Shown: in pieces, positions 20,921 to 31,374 of the stretch
How positions within the stretch are numbered: the first letter of the stretch is position 1
Layout of the letters: each line of letters starts with the position of its first letter
NCBI GenBank assembly: GCA_003194525.1
Contig: NBIV01000099.1
Span: forward strand, 124,001 to 188,000
Direction: 5' to 3'
DNA from: Gracilariopsis chorda
Taxonomy: Eukaryota > Rhodophyta > Florideophyceae > Gracilariales > Gracilariaceae
Length of the DNA: 64,000 nt
The notes under the pieces: model-generated
Seen by the model: only the letters and a program-made list of their open reading frames with translations
What the model was told of the DNA's origin: nothing
Database searches by the model: none
Position numbers and translations under genes: made by a program

Positions 20921-22178
20921 TGTCCGGCACTTTCATGCACTTCCTTCCCCTGCTGTTGCCCTAGATGGATGTCAGGAATTCCCCAATTAGCGTCCTAGGT
21001 GGAAAAGGCGGAAAGGGGGTGTAGTCAATATGAGATGCTATCTCATTTTAAGGACCAACTAATCTCTTGCCTTTTCCACCTCTGGTGCCACTTACAGCCT
21101 TTCTCAACGCCGCCCCGCCTTGCCACGCCTGAGCCGCAGCACCAGGCTCACTCTCAACAGCAGCGGCCTCCACCCCGCTACCACTTCTGGCGCGCGCTCA
21201 GCGCCAGGTGCGCATGCGCCAGAAGCGCTCTGTCGCCGCGCCGCTACATTCATCCTCTTGGTGTCGTCGGGCCGTCGCACCGCGCCGGAAGCGCACCGTT
21301 GCCACGCTGCCCACCGCCGCCACGCCCCTGGCGCATATGCTGCACAACATGCTGTTGCATAATGGCGGTTGCGTCTGGTTTGGAAATAGGGGGGTGGATA
21401 GAACGATGTTGCTGGAATCATCTGGTAGTGTCACAAGATGCTGTATAGACACAAAAATGCCCTAAAAAGGGCAGTAATTTTGCCAAGGTGGTTTATCATG
21501 GCAGGGAAGTCTCCCATGATGACTGGTTGTGGGTTGTTGCTTAGACGTACTGTGCAGAAATAGAGAATATGCGCCTAGCCTAATTGTCTATAAAAGCCCG
21601 GAGTCCGCGGCCTCCAAGCCAAATCGGGCCATACCACTTCTTCTCACTTTGGCAACCCCTACCTTCTCTTAGAGTAGTCTGCTCCTCCCTGCCATCAACC
21701 ACACTCTTCACCACTCACCCATTTACGTGTTGCGGCACGGTCTTTCGCATCTTCCCACGTGCTTGTACTACGCTGCCCTTGTTTGGGCTCGTCTTGTGTA
21801 GCACGGTGCACTTCAGCCGCGCAGTAGACCTAAGGGTTTGTTCGTGCGTGTAGGCCATTGCGCTATACTAAAACTGATCATCAGCATTACGCTAGATCTA
21901 AGGTTTTGATCGCGTAAGTTATCCGGTCGTGTAGTCTCTTTGCTACCTTGTGCCGGGCTTTGTTGCTCGTTGTGTTGTACGGACACTGCCGGGTTTCCTG
22001 TCTACCTTGCATCTTGGTTCTTTGTCGCAGTTTGTGTCTTTTTACTACATTGGCGTTGCACGCCTGTGCTGGTACTCTCGAGCTACGAATATAATTTTGA
22101 TCTACTCTCCAGCAAATAAAGAAACAAAGAAGATTGTCATCGTCCGGTGTCGTGACATCTTTCACCATGACGCTCACA
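20921..22178 (+). repeat. 3' LTR
   Basis: It starts TGTCCGGCAC and ends GACGCTCACA, with TG...CA ends. It is followed by the GTATA duplication and then by the second half of the interrupted integrase. A TATA-like TCTATAAAAGCCCGG at 21,588-21,602 (mutated TCTAGAAAAGCCC in the 5' LTR, 18,241) is a plausible promoter. Confidence 0.75.
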
Positions 22179-22183
22179 GTATA

Positions 22184-22790
22184 TTACTTGTAGCCATTGA
22201 CATTAAGAGACTTAGAAAAGACGTAGTTCGTGAACTTTGCGCTCTGGTATTGGAACCACACATGAGTACAAAGAAATAAGCGGACTTCTTGCCACTTAGT
22301 CAGAGCATTCTCAATAAAGTACACTCTCACAATCGACGAAACATTGCGCCCAGCACTGTTTTTACTATACTGGAGCCCTGCAAACCTATCGAAGCCTTTC
22401 TACGAACATCAACGACTATCTCCTTTATTGTCAAGGAAGCGCAGATACAACGACCTTTCAATGTCCAATCAATCAAGAAAAGGGTGTCTGAGCTTCATCA
22501 TTTTGTCTAAAAGATATTGATACATACCCGAGTGATGTTTTAATGAAGAGCATGCAAAGAATCATTACTGAACTTTAGTCGTCGTGGATTTCTAGTAGTT
22601 GTTAGAGAAAATCTTACGTAAGAGAAAAACTGGCATTACGTTGGGGTAAATGACGTGGGATCCTAAGAACACTGTTTGATTACGTTTTCCAAGTCAAGTC
22701 AGAAACCTATGCAATGGAGTCCTAGAAGATATTAGGGGCCCTATACTCAAATACTATCACGACGAAGGGCTAAAAACTGCCGAAATTATG
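22184..22790 (+). pseudogene. Ty3/gypsy pol remnant, right part (integrase C-terminal half)
   Basis: Directly after the target duplication the integrase homology resumes: DIKRLRKDVVRELCALVLEP, then LPLSQSILNKVHSHNRRNIAPSTVFTILEP and EAQIQRPFNVQSIKKRVSELH (to 22,510). Weaker similarity in shifting frames (NFSRRGFLVVVRE, NWHYVG, then LKYYHDEGLKTAEIMSH) continues to about 22,790 and fits the post-integrase region of chromoviruses. Joining 17,573 to 22,184 restores colinearity apart from one frameshift, which supports the nested-insertion reading. Confidence 0.68.
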
Positions 22791-24625
22791 TCACATAATC
22801 TCCTTTGAAACCTGCATGCCCCTATCTTGACAAACGCAACGTGGCGGAACCGCAAACGCTATTTTTGTTTGAGTTTGTTGGAAAAGCCTAGGCAAAATAG
22901 CCAACTTTCTTATAATAATACAAAATATCTAGAACGATATCCCAAAAATGGTTCTAAGATTAGGTCGTCGAAAATTGCCTCCTGCTGACTCGACATATAA
23001 AGCAGAAAAGGAACTCTTTCTTTGAAGAAGAAAATGTATTGGATTGCAGAGATTTCACATTTTTTAAAAACTACAGTGGGCGAAGTCACAGAGTTAAACA
23101 TGTAACATGTAGAAAATTGTAGATCAAACACAAAAAGAAGTTCCGAAATTGAGAGTTATCGGCCACAAAATATAGTAGACGCAGCATATCAGTAGAGTAT
23201 CAAACGCATAGCTCAATTGATATTTCCGCATACCGAAACCGTGTCACAGTATTTAAAAGATAGAGCTAAGACCCATTATGATAAACCGAGGGATCATAGA
23301 ACCTCCGAACTGTCAATCGTTCAACAAAATGTTACTGCACCACTGTCAGGAGCACAAAAGCAACTATCTCATGGAACGTCCTCAAACAAAACATTAAAGC
23401 ACTGTATAGAGCCATAGCCGAACATATTGTCACAACTCATGGCATCCAATCCCCGAAATTGTATCAAAACCTTATCAAGCACATAATTTAGAAGAAAACT
23501 GCAAACAAGTCAAATTAAATTAACCACCGCTCAGCACGTTTTACTGCATAATACCGAGCACAGATTATAAGAAGGAACTACATAAGTGATAAACCTCATC
23601 ACTAACTTAAAACTGTATTGCAGAACGATATATCATTTCAAATAGATTACTAACAGAGAACATAAAAGCCGAAATCGTTACCAAACCACTCCAAAAGACC
23701 TTGTCGTGTATCTTCAAGAGAGCCTAAACATTAGACCTCCACCAACAAGAAAATGATGCACTAACCGGGGACTGTCAATCAGCATACTCGTCTTTGCCGC
23801 ATCAAAGTAAACATGTTTTAACTGATGATCCCCATTCCTGTATACAAAAGATATTAAAACAATAGTAATCTGAACTAGTTCCTATATACCTTGTCCCAAT
23901 TTGAAGTCAAATTAAATCTTTTCTATAAAACAGAAACTTAGAACTTTTTATAAAACGTTTTATACCATTTTAATCGAGGAGAGAAACTGGTAAGACATAC
24001 AAAAGTCATTAGATTTGAAACAGAGATTGTTACGTTATTTATGAAAACAAATATTGTTAAAAGCTCAAAACGTAAGCAAAAATTTTCTTTTTGAGTTTTT
24101 AGTAAAACACCTGACATAAATTTATGTGTTTTAAGTAGCTAAATCAACAAAGTTTGCTAAAAGTGGGTACAAAGTGTTGAAGAAATAGTAAATTAGTTAT
24201 TCTTGCCAGTGTGAAAAGTTTTGTTTGCTATAAGAGCTCTAATAAAGGCCCTTTTCTTATCAAAGTTTATACTCTACTTTGATTTTATAATCGGGTTTCA
24301 TAATGTCTGTATTTGTCAAACATTTTGGATAACAGAGCTTGTAGCAGTGACATTAGATGTATTACAAAGCAACTACCATTGTTTCTGAGTAACATTGAAA
24401 TGTTTTTGTAGATTCGACGTGTTAGAATAGAGATATTTTGAAAGCAAGCACCATCAGGTAGTAATTTGATTTAAGTTCTGGACGTTCTTCTGGCCCCATA
24501 TGAGGTCAGCATACCGGCACGAAAAATTAAGAAAATGAAATCTGACCCGCATGGCCCCACATTTCAAATTTAGAACTCGAAAAATGGCCAACGGCGTGGT
24601 CTTTGAACTAAAAGTGGTTGCAGAA
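22791..24625. other. AT-rich stretch without recognisable gene
   Basis: Short open frames exist on both strands (for example 22,910-23,131 and 23,217-23,417), but none has a recognisable domain or length beyond chance. It may include the decayed 3' end of the gypsy element. I see no LTR, terminal repeat or RNA gene. Confidence 0.4.
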
Positions 24626-24701
24626 GACGACCACTGAGCCATACGAGCAGCTCAGTGGTCGTCAGATCACATGCCAGCAACAAAACATGAGTTCAAACCT
24701 C
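24626..24701 (+). other. tRNA-like sequence with a 14-bp perfect hairpin
   Basis: GACGACCACTGAGC (24,626-24,639) and GCTCAGTGGTCGTC (24,650-24,663) form a perfect inverted repeat with a 10-nt loop. The right arm lies in an A-box-like GCAGCTCAGTGG, and a B-box-like GAGTTCAAACCTC follows at 24,689-24,701, about 42 nt on, which is the tRNA spacing. Acceptor arms do not pair, so this is a tRNA-derived repeat or relic, not a tRNA gene. Confidence 0.4.
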
Positions 24702-25016
24702 GCTGGGTTTCATAAAACTCCAAAACTCCTTCGGGAGCTCGACTAATTCTTAATATATTTAAACTCTCAGAACGTTTATAACACGCACTTGAACAGCAGA
24801 CCGATTACGGTGACATCTGTTAAAGGGGCAGTTTCGTCATAGAGGTTAAATAATCTAGCAAGTCTAAATAACGCGGATTGAATTAGTAGGGGGCTAAAGG
24901 TAAAATGAACTTATTGTAAACTTTTGCATTCAAACATAGATTTTTACTATAAAAAACCAAGGTTGAAAAGGTTGTTGACGTCTGTATCAGCTTCTGAACT
25001 TCATTATACGGTGAGA
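24702..25016. other. AT-rich spacer next to the piggyBac-like gene
   Basis: No gene is visible. The left terminus of the piggyBac-like transposon should lie here or further left, but I could not find the TGTCTATC terminal motif. Confidence 0.3.
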
Positions 25017-26742
25017 CTACTCAATTTGTTTTATAAAACAATCTCTATTAGTACCAGTGTGACATAAAAACACTTTTTTCTCCTTTCTGATATAGCACCC
25101 ACAACATAAAAATTTGGACTTCGTATTACCCTTGCAGAAATTGCATCTTACTTGATATAAACCTTTTGTAACCTTGCAATCCTCATTTTTTCTCCGTCTA
25201 TTCGTTTGAATTAAATGCAGGCCAGTGCCTGCAAACATTGGCTTCTCATGAACATTTTCATATTCTTGCTCATCTCTACTCATTAGACCTGTGGTATCCC
25301 ATGTATTCTCAATTACTTAATCAGTCAATTGGCAATAGAAGTGGTGCGGACTCTTCACGTTTCTGGTTCCATTTGCGGTTTTGTACAACTTCCACGCGTC
25401 CACAATACAAATCGATAAAAGAGAGCAATTCACTCGAAAGGACCACTCTTTCACTTCAACGTTTTTCTCCAGATTCAGATCATCTTGTCCGCATCTATTA
25501 TGGCGATCGATTATTGAACAGTTTTTGTAATACTCTTCACAAACTTCGGGAATTGTGACCTCCAGTATCACTTTCTTAGAAATATTTCCCTCCCGTCTCC
25601 ACCTTTCTCAATTGATAGGAAAACCAGGATTAACCGTGCCAGAGGTTGATACGAAATACTTTCTTTCTCTTTCCATCCACATTATAGCCATTATATCATT
25701 ATTGATAATGCTTCCTTTTGATAGCATAGATACAAAATCTCCCCTGTCCGATAGAGTAGCTTTGGAGAGATGTTTCATAGGATATTCACGAGTAGCATTT
25801 TTGAGAACTCCAGTAAACCTTAAACCTTTCCCCAGTAATGCTTTCACGGTACCGATGGACGCAAAAAAGGAATCTGCATACACCAAACTTCTTGATCCAA
25901 ACCATGGTTGCACTAAGCGAAGCAAGACTGCCGTTCCATGGGCGTTATAAGAATCAAAAAACTTGTTCCGGAGTATTTGCACCCGTATTGAGCTCAATGT
26001 GCAGCGTTATGCAACTTCGTGCACAACATACAGCCTTCATTTCAAGACCATGTTCCTGCTTTCTATCTAATGCCGTATAGTGTGGGAGCCCGCCATCAAT
26101 CCAATTACCGTCTAATCCGTACCATCGTGACATTCCTTCTTCAACACATAAGGCATGTGATGGCGTGACTAAAGACAGACGATGGTCATTGATTGCCTTC
26201 ACAGAATCTGCTACAAAGGACCAACGCGCAATTCCCTGCTCTTCAGTCACACCATTTCCGCTGAAGCATATTAAACTTCTAAGCATTTCTAATCTGTTCC
26301 GTGACATAGCAAAACCAATATTTGGCTCAGGAATAAACTTCGAAAAAGGCTCAAGGCTCCAAAGATCCCGTCTGGTTGATAACTCAATGCGAGTCATTAG
26401 GATAATAATTTCAAAGAATTTGAGCAATTCTCCCCCTGAATTCTGCAAAACATCTTTGTTTTCTAACCGAACATTCATTCTGTTCACTATGAAATGCAAG
26501 TGATGCATAGGGAACATCGAAAGGGAGAAATCTAATGCGCTCATGTTTGAAGGAACGTGACGCGGTGAGATAAAATCTCCGGCCGAACCAACCACTTTCC
26601 ACTGATGCATTTGCATACAACCGTACAGAGGACTCAACGTCGTACTGCTTTCCCACACACGATCATGAATCAAAACTGAGTGGAAAGGTGCGTTTTCGCT
26701 TAATAAACTTGTTCGCAGATTCAAAACTTGCATTTGAGACAA
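25017..26742 (-). pseudogene. piggyBac-like transposase (DDE_Tnp_1_7 family), frameshifted
   Basis: Three consecutive minus-strand frames make one transposase. 26,742-25,954 covers the N-terminal and first catalytic block (LWSLEPFSKFIPEPNIGFAM..., LVTPSHALCVEEGMSRWYG, LPHYTALDRKQEHGLEMKA). 25,997-25,608 continues with VYADSFFASIGTVKALL and GLRFTGVLKNATREYPMKH. 25,571-25,317 has PEVCEEYYKNCSIIDRHNR and IVDAWKLY. The tail at 25,283-25,017 is the cysteine-rich C-terminal domain (CNFCKGN...CCGCY...CHTGTNRDCF). In relatives the first catalytic residue lies in a DE-S-M-S motif; here it reads EEGMSRW, so that Asp is Glu. With the frameshifts, the copy is inactive. Confidence 0.8.
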
Positions 26743-27296
26743 GGTGTCACAAGAGCATCATCCTCAATATTTTGCGTGTTAATAGGTTCAATCTTGCTAA
26801 ACATTTGTTTGCAGCATTAAAAGCTTCTTGAACACCAGTTCCTGGTTTGACACTGGATATAGCTAAAATTACTTCTTTTTCTCGGCTCGGTAGACTGAAA
26901 TTCACAGTCAGAAAATTAAGGTTTTAATTTTTGTCCTTTTGAATGTCAAGTTTGAAGACGGATACTTGTACCGTTGATTTTTTTGCAGAGAAATCTATAG
27001 CAACGTATGAATTCAGCATGATTTGTAACTAGATAAGCACGGCGGTTAACAATTGTTTCAACAGTTCTGCGAAGATCTGTAGACGGGGCCATGGTGTACA
27101 AATGTTGTTGACGATAGTGCTTGATTCGACAGCTATGACTGTTGGTGATGTGTTGTGGACATGGTTCATCGCTGCTGGCGTAGAATACATGATGAGAAGA
27201 TCTAAGCGAAAAAGTTTTTGGAAACGTTTTAAGGTTTTGATAAAGTTCTAGAGTAAATAAAATTGACCTCATATGAGGTAGCTGGTCAGATAGACA
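25017..27296 (-). mobile_element. piggyBac-like transposon, decayed, right end at 27,296
   Basis: The minus-strand transposase occupies 25,017-26,742. The right terminus is GATAGACA at 27,289-27,296, followed by CTAG (27,297-27,300). Just inside lies the palindrome CCTCATATGAGG (27,268-27,279). Both features recur at the left end of a 364-bp MITE at 32,070. No matching left terminus was found, so the element is probably truncated there. Confidence 0.65.
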
Positions 27297-27300
27297 CTAG

Positions 27301-27654
27301 CTAGAGTCTTCCTCTCATAGATAGTGCAACGTTGAAAATGTCTTGTTCATTTCTGGATTTGAACCCTACCAATGGCATGCTGCCGGGTGGCAAGACTTGG
27401 ATTGGAGTTGTGAAACGGGTGGAGATGCTTGAAAGGGTTAGTGCTAAACTTTTAGCAACCAACCCTTAACGTGAGTTGCGGCAACAACATAGAAGACTAT
27501 ATGCGTACTCCTTAAGGAACGACCACACGCTGTGATTGTCTCAAACAGTTCAGACTGAATTTTAATCTTGTCCGCCTTGCATGTGTTCTTCCACAAAGGT
27601 ATCAAATGTTAGCGGCTTCCGATCTGTACAACGAATGCAGACAGAGTAGGGTGT
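27301..27654. other. Spacer between piggyBac end and phospholipase D
   Basis: About 350 bp between the transposon end and the 3' end of the phospholipase D gene. No gene seen. A lone B-box-like sequence on the minus strand (near 27,353-27,368) has no partner A box. The downstream part should contain the phospholipase D 3' UTR; no clear polyadenylation signal was identified. Confidence 0.3.
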
Positions 27655-30391
27655 TCATGAGACCAGAATGTTGGGAATAACTCCGGATATTGAACCTAAT
27701 ACATTAGCCCTTGTATCCGGGAACTCGGGTATGACTGCACCAATGTTTCCTTCTCGATCAACTTCGTAAGGATACAAGAGCAAATGGCTCGTCGGCTTAA
27801 CGTGCTGTGCGGACATATAATCTGACCAATTCTGTCGTGCAATGCGTTGCATCTCTCGCATACACTCCAGCGAGCCAGGGTCATCCATGCAAGTTGGAAA
27901 CTCAGCTCGTTCGGTGCCTAGGGCGTGCTCTGCCCAAAGCCTTCTTCGAAATCGACACACTTCCCCACGGGGAAGGCGCTGTCCGCATACTGCTTTCGAA
28001 TTATACCGATGCTTAGGCTGGAATGCGCTGAAAGCGAGCTCCGTGTCTCTCACACCACACATGCTTCGCTCGTTTAGATTGGCAGATCCCGTCAACAAAA
28101 GCTCATCGTCTGCAATGAGTACCTTCGCATGTTGGTAAATTGGGTGCCTCCTTGTATGTGCTAGTCGTTCCTCATCTTGGGTTTGAGGCCCTCGTCGTCG
28201 GAAAGACGACGTACGCCCGCGATTGCTTCCACCACGAGAACTGGTACTGTTCCTTCGACTTCCTGGGCGACTGCTCCTCTCCAAACCACACATTTTTGTT
28301 GGATCTCTTTCCGCACTTCCTCTCGGCCGTAATGGTACGCGCCATGGTTCTTGAAAAGACGATGTTGAACTTGCTTCACTACATGAGCCATCTTCAGAAA
28401 TGGCTTCTTCACATGGTTCTCGCACCCCGAGACAAAAGAAACATAAGTAATCCAGAGGATGCGCATCTTCAATTTCAGTTTCTCTGATAGCGTCGGCTAT
28501 CTTCTTCATCATCATTTCAATTGTGCGCATTTGGTAGAGAAGAATCTTCTGGATTACATTGTCACCTGGAGATCCCTCTGGGAACATTGGAATAGTAACG
28601 TACACGCGTATTGGGTTTCCAGACGTTATTCCACGGACCACTCTCAATGCTAATTCATGGGGAATAAGATTTGTTCCATCCTTGTGACCGTCGCGAAGCC
28701 ATTGGTTTGAACTTCCAAGGAAGTATTGCTGTTCTACATAGATAACTGAGGTGTTCAGCACAAAGACAATCAAATTAGTTCCATAATCACATGAAATCAG
28801 GACAGCGAGAGAATAACTTACATCTGTTCGCCGCCCGTATGTAATGAACATAAGCGTGGTGTATGGATCGGTCAACGCTTCTTCCCTTTTTTGTCTCAAG
28901 TCGTTTCACTGCATCTTTATCAAACACAGCGGAACGTTCATCAATTGACCGAAACACCTGTACTGTCCATTTCTCTTCATGCTTAAAGCCTCCGTCCACA
29001 AGGTTCTCCATCGAATTGATGTCTGCCAGCAACTGAGGTCCAAGCCCTTGACGCAACCACCGTTCTTCAAAGCACTGAACAAAGTCTCGTACTACTGGGC
29101 CTGTGAGCATACCACCAACGTCGTGCCAGGGTTCCCTTGGACCAAAGGGCTGTGATACGTCAAAACATGCATTATGAAAGTCTTCCTGGTGGAAGCTATC
29201 CAACGTTTTGAATGCTGAATGAAGCGGGGTATCCCAACGCCCATAAGTTAGATCCAATCCGCCACAAAAGGCAACAAGCTGCCTGTCGTCGGAGTTTCGC
29301 GCGTCATATGCTGGGATGTCAGTAATTATAAGTTTCTCATGAAACGTGAACAAACAGGACACTAACGGGGCCTTAACAACCTTTTCCTGAAGTCGGCCGA
29401 GCCTCGGAACCACAGCAGCCATGACGTTTGAATTTCGAAAGAATGCACGTGTTATCTCATCTTTTGTATCCATCCATCCTTTAAGGCGCAAGAGAGGATT
29501 ACTGATGGAAAAGACTTCATCCCAAACGAGAAGCAAAACTGGCAAACCTTGTGAAGCCTTTAGGTGTAAAAGGTCTCCAAGACGCAACTGCGGCAAATGG
29601 CGATCACGATTAGGCACAGTATGAGGTTGTTGACGAAGCAGTTGTAGTGCTGTATCGACGGACCATCCGCAGATATAAATCAGCTTCTTAGCATGGAGAA
29701 TAGAGTAATAGATCGTTTCAAAATAGTTTGAAAGGCGACGGGGAGCGATCCGATCGGTACAGCTGTACATTTTGTCGCTGCTACCAGCAATGGGTATAAC
29801 GCAACCGTCCGGGCAGTGTGCATCCTGAAAAAGCTGAACATGGCAGTTCTCTTGTCCACAAAAGTACGTGCTTGGTACCGTGAGTTGTCCGGAGATGTGC
29901 ATAGAATCGACGGGGAAATAGGCCATAGAGAGATTTATGCTGCCGCGGTTTTTAGAAGTTTCCTGATGAATGCCGTGCAAACCAAGCAGAGGGAACCAGC
30001 CGTCAACAATCCCCCATACGATGTGTTCAGCTTTAAGTCGCACAAAGCCCAGAGACTTTCTCGGGTAGATGCCTGTGCGTTGATCTCGAAAGGGAGACGA
30101 CTTAACATGCACAACTATGTAAGAAACATTCGTTGCAACATCCACAGTTTGAGCATGGTTCCATACCGGGTTATCCGTTCCAGGAATGATATGAGTTTTC
30201 AGGATTCGTTTGGAGGGCTTCGGTAGATGCTCTAGACACACGGTTGCATATGGATTCAGAGATGTTGGAGACAGAATACCCTTCGACAGTTTTTCGCGTA
30301 TACTGCGCTCGCTCGATAGCCATAAATCTTTAGCTTCTCTTACGTCCACTTGAAGACGGCCATGGAGAAGAACTCCATGAATAAGAACCAT
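27655..30391 (-). CDS. C2-domain phospholipase D, two exons (30,391-28,822 and 28,745-27,655)
   Basis: The joined gene encodes 886 residues. A plant-type C2 domain fills about 1-160 (LLHGRLQVDVREAKDLW...NPYATVCLE...NPVWN). The first HKD motif is FTFHEKLIITD (His351, Lys353, Asp358); the second is YQHAKVLIADDELLLTGSANLNERSM (His729). Conserved landmarks include GPREPWHDVGG, FIYVEQQYFLGSS (across the splice) and the C-terminal EFPDTRANVLGS. It should hydrolyse phospholipids such as phosphatidylcholine to phosphatidic acid at membranes; C2 usually gives calcium-dependent binding. The 76-bp intron (28,746-28,821, GTAAGT...CTCAG) sits in phase 1, and splicing restores the family motif. A Ser/Arg/Gly-rich stretch (about 640-720) lies before HKD2. 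It ends at TGA and looks intact. The start is the first Met before the C2 strand. Confidence 0.93.
28746..28821 (-). other. Phospholipase D intron
   Basis: The intron has a GTAAGT donor and a CTCAG acceptor on the minus strand and is 76 bp. Removing it changes ...ANR|CKLF to ...ANRFIYVEQQYFLGSS, the conserved phospholipase D sequence. Confidence 0.9.
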
Positions 30392-31374
30392 TGGAACCTT
30401 GGATGAGGTGAGGAGTGAGGAGGCTTGTTCGAACTAATGATGCCCGACTGCGTCACGGAATACTCCGCAATGATGTAACCTTTGCCCTTGTACAAGGGAT
30501 ACATGAGCAATAGCTGTCGCAAGTAATATTCCCAACCGTCTGCGCAAACAACAACGGTAGCATATATAGTCCAATTTTTTGGGGACCCCAACATCCGAAG
30601 TAAATCCCAAAAAGCGGACCCAAACTTTCAGTATGTCTGCGCCAAGATCGCCTCAGCGGTCGTTACAAGGCTACCGTCACCACAACACTCAAAAAATGGT
30701 TGACAGTGGTAGATATGCTAACTGGACGCCCAAAGCTGCACGACCCAAACTTTAGTTTCTAAAGCCATTTCGTTAAAGGAAGGGTTAATTAATTGACATT
30801 TTTGGACCATCGAATATTAAGAACTCAATGAGAGCCATTGTGCGACCAATGGAGAACACCAGAAGATGACAGTGCTTTACCCTTTTCTGGTGGAGATGGG
30901 GTAGAAAACTCTTTGTAGCTCGAAAGTTCCAGCACAAATGTGACCTGTCACTAAGTTGTAGACAAAAAAACCAACCAACGGTGTTAACTCTAACATTGAA
31001 GACCAAAACTCCAAGTCACCAGAACAAACAGTTAAATATTGCAGAAAGTGTACAAATTGCAATGAATATCAATTAATGTTAGAAAAAAATCAAAAAAAAT
31101 TAAAAACTCAACAAAACCTTTTGTCTATTCCAATCTTAAAAATTCTCTTAACAGAAAGTTGAAATTGAATCTAGTCACTTCAAAACATAATAAACCGTAA
31201 ACAAAATTAGGAACAGAACAAAACTATTATTACAGTTTTGAGTGGTGAAGATGCAATAATATAGGTAGGAAATTTGTTTAAAACAAAGAAAATGTGATTC
31301 GTTTCACAGCAAATCACAGATTCCAAACCATGCACATTAGCCTTGTTTAAGATTTGGTTAAACGGATTGACTCT
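30392..31374. other. Intergenic, AT-rich, upstream of phospholipase D
   Basis: The near part should contain the phospholipase D promoter and 5' UTR (minus strand). A minus frame at 30,340-30,594 overlaps the gene start out of frame and is not convincing. Toward 31,100 the sequence is A/T-rich with homopolymers. The tandem array begins at about 31,375. Confidence 0.4.

Larger units (their letters stand above)
17574..22178 (+). mobile_element. Gag-only LTR retroelement (TR-GAG type) nested in gypsy integrase
   Basis: Two direct repeats of about 1.26 kb flank a 2.05-kb internal part. The 3' repeat starts TGTCCGGCAC right after a purine run and ends CTCACA. A 5-bp target duplication GTATA flanks the element (17,569-17,573 and 22,179-22,183), and integrase homology is split exactly there. 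The internal part encodes gag, two CCHC zinc knuckles and a protease-like start, but no reverse transcriptase, RNase H or integrase. That makes it a non-autonomous element of the kind called TR-GAG in plants. The repeats differ at many sites, so the insertion is not recent. Confidence 0.75.

Noticed and set aside
27353..27400. Another B-box-like sequence (GGTTCAAATCC on the minus strand)
   Set aside because: No A box at the right distance and no tRNA fold could be found.
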